From assembly GCF_033568475.1 (NCBI RefSeq), contig NC_133122.1, forward strand, positions 185,027,449 to 185,091,448: a stretch of DNA of 64,000 nucleotides. Direction: 5' to 3'. The notes beneath the pieces were generated by a model. That model was not told where the DNA came from. It saw only the letters and a list, made by a program, of their open reading frames with translations, and did not search any database. A program made the translations under genes and the position numbers. The stretch is from Henckelia pumila. Taxonomy: Eukaryota > Streptophyta > Magnoliopsida > Lamiales > Gesneriaceae. Positions 56,298-64,000 of this stretch are shown piece after piece (positions within the stretch are counted from its first letter, which is position 1; every line of letters starts with the position of its first letter).

Positions 56298-59200
56298 ATG
56301 AATTCGCGAAATCCATTATTCTCGATCCTCGAACAAAACAAGTTGACTGGCGCCAACTATACGGAATGGTTCCGGAAGTTGAAGATTGTCTTAACTTCGG
56401 AGAAAATGCTCTACGTGTTAGAGAAAGCACCTCCGAAGGAAGCACCAGCTGACATAAGTCCGGAGGAATTGGCCAAACTTGATGCATGGTGTGACCATGA
56501 CATCAAGACCAAATGCTATATGCAAGCCTCGATGTCTGATGAACTCCAGAGGCGATTTGAGGACACGGTGAATGCTGCTGACATTCACGCGCAACTCAAG
56601 GAACTTTTTGGGGCTCAGTCGAGGGCTGAAAGGTTCGCTACTGTTAAGGAGTTGATGACGTGCCGCATGCGTGAAGGGACTTCGGTCCGTGATCATGGGG
56701 TACGAGTGATTTGGCTCATACAGAAGTTGGCAACCCTAGATTTGGTGTTGGAGCATGAACTCAATGTGGATTTATTGCTTCTGTCTCTTCCTTCTTCATT
56801 TGATGGATTTGTGATAAATTTTAATATGAACAAGATAGAGGCCACCCTAGAAGAGATGGTCAATATGCTCGTTACATATGAATCCACACTTAAGAAGGAT
56901 AAGTCAGCTTTCTTGGTGGGCTCCTCATCTTCTGCTAAGAAGGGGCCAAGTATGAAGGGCAAGAAACGTTCTACCCCACCCAAGAAAGTCGAGCCCGAGA
57001 AGAAGCAAAAGACAAAGGCTTCAAACAATGGAAAATCCAAGGATGTTTGCCATTACTGCAAGAAGCCGGGTCATTGGAAGCGCAACTGCAAGGAATATCT
57101 TGAGCAGTTGGGAACTGCAAAGGGTATGTTCTATATTGAAATAAACATGTCACTTAATACAACTTCTTGGGTATTGGATACCGGATGTGGATCTCACATT
57201 TGCAATGATTTGCAGGTGATGACAAGAAGTCGCAGGCTTAGAATGGGTGAGACCCAGCTGAGGCTCGGGAATGGTTCCAGAGTTGAAGCTACGGCCATTG
57301 GAGATGTTTGTTTGACTTTGCAGAATGGTTTTAAATTATTGTTAAGAGATGTTTTATTTGTGCCAGATTTAATTAAAAACATTATTTCTATTTCTATGCT
57401 TGATAGAGATGGTTATTCTTGCAATTTTGTGAATGGGATTTGCAATATTTACAAGAATGAATGTTTAATTGGAAATGGACAACTTGAAAACGATCTATAC
57501 AACTTAAAACTAAAAGACGTTCCAGTGAATTATGTTGATAAACCGGCGACAACAAACAAAAGGAAAATCGATAGTCAAAACCCGGCAAACCTTTGGCATG
57601 CTAGGCTAGGTCATATTTCCTCAAGGAGGATGAACAAGCTAGTGGGAGAGGGCATGTTTGATATGTCTGATATTAATTCTCTACCTACTTGTGAATCCTG
57701 CCTAAAAGGAAAAATGACTAAATCTCCTTTTAAGGGGAAACCTGAGCGTAGTCAGAATCTGTTGGATTTGATCCATACAGATGTTTGTGGTCCATTTAGA
57801 GTAGGGACTCAACATGGCCACACCTACTTCATTACCTTTACTGATGATTATTCAAGGTATGGGTATTTATATTTAATGAAATATAAGTCTGAAGCATTTG
57901 AAAAGTTCAAAGAATTCAGGGCTGAAGTAGAAAACAAGCTAGGTAAAAGTATTAAAGCACTTCGATCGGATCGAGGTGGAGAATACTTGAGTACCGAGTT
58001 TTTGGACTATCTGAAAGAGAATGGGATTCTCTCTCAGTGGACTCCTCCTATGACACCACAGCTTAATGGTGTATCGGAGCGTCGTAATCGAACTTTGTTG
58101 GACATGGTTCGATCTATGATGAGCTTCACTGAGCTTCCACCTTCGTTTTGGGGCTATGCGCTTGAAACGGCGGTATTGTTGTTGAACAACGTCCACACTA
58201 AAGCAGTGGACAAAACACCATACGAGTTATGGAATGACAAAGCTCCTAAGTATTCGTACTTGAGGATTTGGGGATGTCCTGCTTACGTGAAGCGGACAGT
58301 GGGAGATAAGTTGGATAGTCGATCCAGCTTATGTTATTTTGTAGGGTATCCGAAGAATTCAATCGGATATTATTTCTATTATCCTGCTGAAACAAAGGTG
58401 TTTGTTTCTAGTAATGCCACCTTCTTGGAGAAGGAGTTCTTATTGGATAAGAAAGGCGAGATGATGGAACTCGAAGAAGTTCGAGAAGAACCCGAAATAC
58501 AAAATAACGATCCTACACCTCAGGAACCATTGCTGGACACGCCTGCACCTAGAAGATCCGAAAGGACTTCTAGACCTCCAGTTCGATATGGTCTTCTTCT
58601 TGAAGGGGATCAAGATGAACCCGACATTGGATGTGATCCAAGAAACTTCAAGGAAGCAATTTCTGATGCGGATTCGAATTTATGGCTTGAAGCTATGCAG
58701 TCAGAATTGGATTCGATGCATACAAACCAAGTTTGGTCTTTAGTAGATCCTCCCGATGGAATTGTTCCAATAGGGTGTAAATGGATCTACAAGAGAAAGC
58801 TTGGGCCTGATGGTAAGGTATTGACCTACAAGGCGCGATTGGTGGCGAAAGGTTATACTCAAAGGCAAGGAGTTGACTATGATGAAACCTTTTCACCAGT
58901 TGCAATGTTCAAGTCCATAAGAATCCTGATTGCCATAGCTGCATGGTATGACTATGAGATATGGCAAATGGATGTGAAGACTGCTTTTCTTAATGGAGAC
59001 ATTAAGGAAGAAATCTATATGAAGCAGCCTGAGGGGTACACATCCATGGGAAGCGAGCATAAGGTATGCAAGCTTCAGAGATCAATTTATGGTCTAAAAC
59101 AAGCATCAAGAAGTTGGAACCAGAAATTTGATGAAACAATAAAAGATTTTGGTTTCATCAAGAACCCGGAGGAACCTTGCGTGTACAAGAAAGTAGTTAA

Positions 59201-60212
59201 GGATGCGGTGACATTCTTAGTACTTTATGTTGATGACATCCTACTCATTGGGAATGATGTAGGGATGTTGCAGTCAACAAAGATATGGTTATCAGGTAGA
59301 TTTTCGATGAAGGATTTGGGAGAGGCATCCTACATTCTTGGGATACAGATCTATAGAGATAGGTCTAAGAGAATGATAGGACTCACTCAATCAACCTACA
59401 TCGATACCATATTGAAACGGTTTTCAATGGATGGGTCCAAAAGAGGACATCTACCCATGTGTCATGGAGTTTCTCTATCCAAGTCTATGTGTCCCAAGAC
59501 TGATGAAGAGATAGAGAATATGACACATGTACCATATGCGTCAGTTATAGGTAGTATCATGTATGGGATGATATCTACCAGACCGGATGTAGCATTTGCT
59601 CTGAGTATCACGAGCAGATATCAGTCTAATCCTGGTCAAATGCATTGGAAAGCCGTGAAGGACATTCTTAAGTACTTGCGAAGGACTAAGAATATGTTCA
59701 TGGTTTATGGAGGACGAGAACTCAAATTGGAAGGCTATACCGACTCTAGCTTCCAAAGTGATGTGGATGACTCGAAGTCAACCTCTGGATTTGTGTTCAT
59801 GCTCAATGGCGGTGCTGTCTCTTGGAAGAGTTCCAAGCAGGACACCACAGCGGATTCCACCACTGAGGCTGAATACATTGCAGCATCAGCTGCTGCTAAA
59901 GAGGCCGTTTGGATGAGGAAGTTCGTCCAAGAGTTGGGCGTCATTCCTGAATTTGTTGGTCCAGTCCCGGTGTACTGTGACAACACGGGTGCCGTTGCTC
60001 AAGCAAAGGAACCAAGGTCTCATCAAAGATCCAAACACGTACTGAGGAAATACCACATAATCCGGGAGATTGTGGAAAGAGGAGACATCATTGTCGAACG
60101 AGTGGCCTCTGCAGGCAATATCGCTGATCTGCTTACTAAGCCCTTGCCAGGACCATTGTTTGACAAACATCGCGAAGCAATGGGTCTACGTAGTATGACT
60201 AGTTGGCTATAG
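56298..60212 (+). CDS. Copia gag-pol polyprotein, 1304 aa, intact (element 2)
   Basis: Same length and domain order as the polyprotein at 2630, with the zinc knuckle, DTG protease motif, HHCC and D-D-35-E integrase residues, YVDD and RNase H acidic residues at the same codon numbers. A limited number of substitutions separate the two copies. Near the C-terminus it has AGNIADLLTK where element 1 has ADNIADPLTK, two changes in a well-conserved RNase H tail motif; the last acidic residue of NIAD is kept. Open throughout, so potentially functional, though those changes could weaken RNase H. Confidence 0.96.
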   Translation: MNSRNPLFSILEQNKLTGANYTEWFRKLKIVLTSEKMLYVLEKAPPKEAPADISPEELAKLDAWCDHDIKTKCYMQASMSDELQRRFEDTVNAADIHAQLKELFGAQSRAERFATVKELMTCRMREGTSVRDHGVRVIWLIQKLATLDLVLEHELNVDLLLLSLPSSFDGFVINFNMNKIEATLEEMVNMLVTYESTLKKDKSAFLVGSSSSAKKGPSMKGKKRSTPPKKVEPEKKQKTKASNNGKSKDVCHYCKKPGHWKRNCKEYLEQLGTAKGMFYIEINMSLNTTSWVLDTGCGSHICNDLQVMTRSRRLRMGETQLRLGNGSRVEATAIGDVCLTLQNGFKLLLRDVLFVPDLIKNIISISMLDRDGYSCNFVNGICNIYKNECLIGNGQLENDLYNLKLKDVPVNYVDKPATTNKRKIDSQNPANLWHARLGHISSRRMNKLVGEGMFDMSDINSLPTCESCLKGKMTKSPFKGKPERSQNLLDLIHTDVCGPFRVGTQHGHTYFITFTDDYSRYGYLYLMKYKSEAFEKFKEFRAEVENKLGKSIKALRSDRGGEYLSTEFLDYLKENGILSQWTPPMTPQLNGVSERRNRTLLDMVRSMMSFTELPPSFWGYALETAVLLLNNVHTKAVDKTPYELWNDKAPKYSYLRIWGCPAYVKRTVGDKLDSRSSLCYFVGYPKNSIGYYFYYPAETKVFVSSNATFLEKEFLLDKKGEMMELEEVREEPEIQNNDPTPQEPLLDTPAPRRSERTSRPPVRYGLLLEGDQDEPDIGCDPRNFKEAISDADSNLWLEAMQSELDSMHTNQVWSLVDPPDGIVPIGCKWIYKRKLGPDGKVLTYKARLVAKGYTQRQGVDYDETFSPVAMFKSIRILIAIAAWYDYEIWQMDVKTAFLNGDIKEEIYMKQPEGYTSMGSEHKVCKLQRSIYGLKQASRSWNQKFDETIKDFGFIKNPEEPCVYKKVVKDAVTFLVLYVDDILLIGNDVGMLQSTKIWLSGRFSMKDLGEASYILGIQIYRDRSKRMIGLTQSTYIDTILKRFSMDGSKRGHLPMCHGVSLSKSMCPKTDEEIENMTHVPYASVIGSIMYGMISTRPDVAFALSITSRYQSNPGQMHWKAVKDILKYLRRTKNMFMVYGGRELKLEGYTDSSFQSDVDDSKSTSGFVFMLNGGAVSWKSSKQDTTADSTTEAEYIAASAAAKEAVWMRKFVQELGVIPEFVGPVPVYCDNTGAVAQAKEPRSHQRSKHVLRKYHIIREIVERGDIIVERVASAGNIADLLTKPLPGPLFDKHREAMGLRSMTSWL

Positions 60213-60217
60213 GGCAA

Positions 60218-60226
60218 GTGGGAGAT
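60218..60226 (+). other. Polypurine tract, element 2
   Basis: GTGGGAGAT directly before the 3' LTR. Confidence 0.75.
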
Positions 60227-62089
60227 TGTAAGAGTGGGTGCCCAGTGAGCCAACTGTGTGGCTATGGGCTTTGATGACTCTTTGTATAAACAATCTTTTG
60301 TTTAATATTATTTACACTTTTATGGCAATGACTTTATATTACTTCATATTGTTATATTGTGATATACTATTGTTGTTTTGATAAAGACCTTGAATATACT
60401 ATAGTGTATGTAAGATGTGGTAGAACATGGAGATGTCTATCATGAAATACATCTTATAGTCACTGTATATTCTAAAAACCGTTCCTAGTCGATTGAGCCG
60501 TCCGATAATAAGGATAAGGATCGCTCGAGTTTGAGACTAGCATTTGCGATGCGGAGTACCACGTTTCATTGGTAGGGAACATGGAGATGTTCGAAGCATG
60601 CAAATGGATATTCATAGGATGAATAATCGGACTACCCTATCCGGACTTTCCAAGTGGTTATCACTTATCGAGTGGATAAAGTCCGCGGTTTTGGTTGTAC
60701 ACCATTAGTCCTTACGACTTGAAACATCATGGAGACTCTATATGCTAGTGCTGTGCTTTGACTCGTTTACCGACTCTATGGGGGTCATCAGGTGTCGAGA
60801 TTGGGTACAGTTACGACACATATAGGAGTCAATGCATTGTTGTCAAGGATTCACCACATACTTGCGAGTGTGGATATCCTATGCGATCTGAGGAGATATT
60901 AGTGTGACAAATCTCTGGCCAGAGTACTTGATGTGATTTAAGAAATGGTTTCTTAGTAGCACATGCGATGTCACTAATTTGATCTTCAAGATGCATTGCA
61001 TAGTTATCGAATCTTGAGCGACTCTCGATATACCAATGGTTGTTGATTCGATCGGGATATTTGGATGAAGGGACCGTACTGTACGCTAACCAAAATCTAC
61101 TGGTTCTTGTAGGCACTATCAGTGATACCTAGGGAATCATGGGGCGATGTTGCTAGGCGCTTTACCATGATTCGTTGGGCAAGTCGGAAAGTGTTGTTCC
61201 GAGTCACAAGGAGTTGTGAGCCCACGGCTAGCTGTATCCCTGAACCATTGAGGGTCACACAGTGTAATGGAGTTTTAATCCCCGTTGAGATAGTTAAATT
61301 TAAAGAGTTAAATTTAATGAACAAAGAAGTTGGACTTCTTAAATAAGAGTAAGGGAGTAGGATTTCCTAAAATGACATAGGGATGGACATTTTTGGAAAC
61401 CACTGAATTCGGATTCAGGAAAATTTATTTTGACTTTAAAATGTGCAGAAATGGTTTCTGTGCACATTGGTGAAATTGGTTCATCAATCGGAGTCACGAT
61501 GAATTTTATATTAATTTCTGAACGTGCGGGCTTTGCTAGTCGGGCCCTAACTTATGATTAATGGGCCCTAAGGTGTTAGTGGCCTGCATTATAAATAAGT
61601 TATTGCAGTACAGAAATTAGACATAACAGGTCATTATTTTGAGAGCAAAAATTTCGAACCCTAGCCCCTCTCTCATAAAGTTTCGGCCGAACACTCCCAC
61701 TCTGTCAGAGAAAATTTCGGTCTGTGATTTTGAATCGCAGTCAGGAATAACGAATCAGATTCGTTTAATCTCTTCGCAGAAAACTTCTGATAGATTTTCT
61801 AGTGCAATCTATCAGAGGGATTTAAACCCCATTCGTGGACCTGATTGAAGGAGTTCATCAGTTCCTGGGAGATACAAGAAGCGCAGAGAAATCTGTGTGG
61901 TGTCCATTAATCTCGCTTCGAGATTGAAGGTAAAATTTAATTAATTGTTATTTGAATTTTACACACACAATAATTTAATCGTTGAATGGTTGATACCCAC
62001 ACCATGGAATTGTTCCATGATAAAATTTTTAAACTTTCGCTGCACCGGGTATCAATCGTGATTGATCTGACCGCCAGTTTTTTCCAACA
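60227..62089 (+). repeat. 3' LTR of copia element 2, 1863 bp
   Basis: Colinear with 52547-54409 at a constant offset of 7680; three visible substitutions and no gaps. Followed by the GGGAC duplicate. Confidence 0.96.
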
Positions 62090-62260
62090 GGGACCTAAGA
62101 TAAGGATCGTGTTCGAGATCTTAGGAGTAGCAGAAGATTGGTTGGAGCATATGAGATACTACTTTCCATTATGTTTTGACCTAGGAGGGCATTTTTATAG
62201 ATTTTTCACAAGTATTTGGATAGATTGTCATGAGAATCTTGGCTCATATACCAGATAATG

Positions 62261-63342
62261 ATCCCAACAATATTGGAAGGATCCAGTAGATTAGTAAGGT
62301 CATGTAGATCTTGGGAGGAAGAGATTCTGCCAGTAGTCTGCATGGACACTTGGTACAGGCAGACGGAAAACCTCACATTCAAGATCAAGATACATACGAC
62401 AATAATTTGTATGGGGTATGTTAGACAAGATGTATGATTTCTGCATATAATCAGATTTAAAGTACTGTATTAAGATTTGTTGTAATTAGTACTTCTGTTT
62501 TAAGCATTTTGGATCATTGTATTATTGATTCCAAATTTTTGAGAATTTATTGGTGGTAGTAACTAAGGATTTGTAATAAAATTTTTGTTAAACCTGGTTC
62601 AATGGTTTAATGTTTATTATCAGTGTTGGATCATTCGGGTGATCTACTTGTTATTAGTTGATTAGTATTCAACTATTGTGATTCATAGATTTTTTGAGTA
62701 AATCAATTGTGAGTACTTACCATGTGATTAGTTCTAGGCATTTTCCTAAAATGATGGTGTAAGTATGCGAATTTTTAGGTTGTTGTCAGGGATGATGCGT
62801 TTCATCAGGGGCGTGATTCATACTAGTTGCTGTATGATTTGATCTGGGTAGGTTCCTAGACCAGTTGATTTAAATTAATACCTTGATTGGTTGTTGCCAT
62901 GGATGATAGGTTTCATCAGGGGCACGGTGGTGGTTTGTACCAGATATTGTGGACTCTGCTGTTTTTGATTGAGACGGATGAGGAGGCGCAACCCTATGCC
63001 GGTGTTTCTGGGAGGATTTTTCCAAATGGGCTTTTAGGGAAGGCTACCTCAATCTCGATATTTTATGCAGTCACAGCAAGGGGTATGACTACCAAGGGTT
63101 GAAAGTTGGTGCTATGGTTGCAATGAGTTTTCATTTTAGTGGTGTTGTTATTGAGTTTCGATTTGGTTGTATAAACAATTTATCGTTTTTGGTTTTAGTC
63201 ATCGGTTGTATTCCGCCGGTTTTGTTTGTAAACCCGATTATAGTTTCCATGTTTAATTCGCTTTATCGCTATGATTAAGTTATATTGATTGCATGCTTAT
63301 TAATTCACCTATTAGGTGATCCGCGTAGGGTCACTACGATAT
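62261..63342. other. Degenerate retroelement sequence, LTR-like end
   Basis: No open gene. A repeated motif (TTGTTGnCAnGGATGAT then TTTCATCAGGGGC) occurs at about 62780 and 62893. The stretch ends TAGGTGATCCGCGTAGGGTC plus ACTAC (63315-63337), resembling the end of the chromovirus LTR type; no primer site follows. Confidence 0.4.
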
Positions 63343-63345
63343 CTC

Positions 63346-63346
<1 letters not shown>

Positions 63347-63392
<46 letters not shown>
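63347..63392. repeat. (TTA)n tract
   Basis: About 15 TTA/ATT units. Confidence 0.9.
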
Positions 63393-63393
<1 letters not shown>

Positions 63394-64000
63394 AACTCTC
63401 TTAATTTTTATGAATATGTTATCCCCTATATATAAAAAACCGAGATGAGCAAATCTTGATGTTTGAGAGATTCTCGAAATTCAAATTTTAAAAATTGAAA
63501 AAAAGATTTCAATCCCTTCCAATAGCTAACAGGCGATCTGCTATCTTTTCAAATTTAATTATTTTTATATAAGTCGAGTTTTTACTAAATATAGTAATTT
63601 TTTGTCAAAACGTACTTACTAAAAATATCATGTTAATTAATGTTATATATAATGATGATGATTTTCGATTCAAAATCTAAAATTTAATCGGATATATTGT
63701 CACTATTTTCAATTTGAATTAGTTGTTTTGTGGGTAAAATATCCATAAATATTATATATAATAATATACCAAATTTCGGTTCAAAAATTTGATATGATAA
63801 AATGTTATCACTTTTTTTAAAAAAAATTAATTAATTTTTCTGTGTCCAAATATATTTGAAAATATCAATAAATTATATACATATATATATATAATAATGT
63901 CTCAAAGTTAATTTGTTTTGTGTCTACCTGTATGTGAAAATTTTTCATAAATACTACATATGACAATGTACAAATTTTTTGTTTAAAATTTAAAATTTAA
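63393..64000. other. AT-rich stretch at window end
   Basis: Loose repeats of a roughly 110-130-base pattern (TTGTTTTGTG-T..ATAAATA.T) at about 63721, 63835 and 63910. No gene. Confidence 0.5.

Larger units (their letters stand above)
52547..62089 (+). mobile_element. Complete Ty1/copia element 2, 9543 bp
   Basis: Full length with LTRs of 1863 bp each (52547-54409 and 60227-62089), flanked by perfect 5-base duplicates GGGAC at 52542-52546 and 62090-62094. Same family as element 1. Its LTRs differ at three positions (52565/60245, 52652/60332, 54357/62037), so the insertion is very recent. At a rate of 1.3e-8 per site per year this is about 60,000 years (rate assumed). Confidence 0.97.
52430..62260 (+). 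pseudogene. Chromovirus gag fragment split by copia element 2
   Basis: Left part 52430-52546 (AGAGTGACGA, GACGAGACACC, GTTCCAGCAGGATG) and right part 62090-62260 (VFEILGVAEDWLEHMR). Joining across the GGGAC duplicate gives a continuous gag-like sequence of the LTR-PBS-gag order, with stops and gaps. The first half lacks an open frame. It breaks off near 62260. Confidence 0.6.

Noticed and set aside
62887..63102. 71-codon plus-strand frame
   Set aside because: No recognisable domain; lies in degenerate retroelement DNA with a repeated motif.

Overview
This is plant nuclear DNA, almost certainly from a eudicot. Evidence: AT-rich intergenic sequence, long (TA)n and (TAA)n tracts, Ty1/copia and Ty3/gypsy elements primed from plant initiator tRNA-Met, a Mutator-like element with an Ulp1-type gene, tRNA-derived SINEs, hAT MITEs, and intron-containing genes of plant-specific families. 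A species cannot be named from the sequence; Lamiales is a weak impression only.

Layout. (1) 1-8417: right-hand part of a young Ty1/copia element with a complete 1304-codon gag-pol, inserted into the antisense ORF of a Tat-type Ty3/gypsy element whose 3' LTR follows (9396-10075). (2) 10076-20056: AT-rich DNA with TE debris: a short copia-type LTR, a LINE-like tail, a 304-bp tandem duplication ending in a Helitron-like terminus, a Tork/Tnt1-like copia gag with stops, a gypsy LTR fragment, and the N-terminal piece of a Mutator transposase. (3) 20057-34414: a 14.36-kb Mutator-like element (MULE) with ~152-bp terminal inverted repeats, lying between two (TA)n tracts. It carries a rightward multi-exon gene ending in an Ulp1/C48 protease domain, a 4.75-kb tandem array with a constant 527-bp period, a zf-GRF-like gene with a C-terminal membrane anchor, and a leftward mudrA-like transposase gene. 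The transposase and the Ulp1 gene contain stops and frame breaks. (4) 35005-46404: the only clear host genes, all on the minus strand: an LRK10L/WAK-like receptor kinase (4 exons, 699 aa), an extra phase-compatible ectodomain exon upstream of it plus a decayed third ectodomain remnant, and a GAT1_2.1-type class I glutamine amidotransferase (4 exons, 424 aa). Between them lie two hAT MITEs with TSDs, a SINE with a 17-bp TSD, a second SINE-like sequence and a 232-bp Helitron. (5) 46405-49290: AT-rich DNA with a near-perfect 157-bp foldback MITE. (6) 49290-64000: a decayed chromovirus (RT-RNaseH-integrase-chromodomain-like tail), its LTR, and a gag fragment split by a second, complete copia element (52547-62089, TSD GGGAC) of the same family as element 1, followed by degenerate retroelement sequence.

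How parts relate. The two copia elements are recent copies of one family: their own LTR pairs differ at 3 of 1863 and 1 of 629 compared positions. Both have an unusual leader: a chain of GC-rich self-complementary hairpins in an otherwise AT-rich element, and splice-like signals that would join an AUG-free first exon to the gag start. The points most worth following are this leader, the satellite-bearing MULE, the possible alternative-first-exon receptor-kinase locus, and the Tat antisense ORF with its own TATA box.
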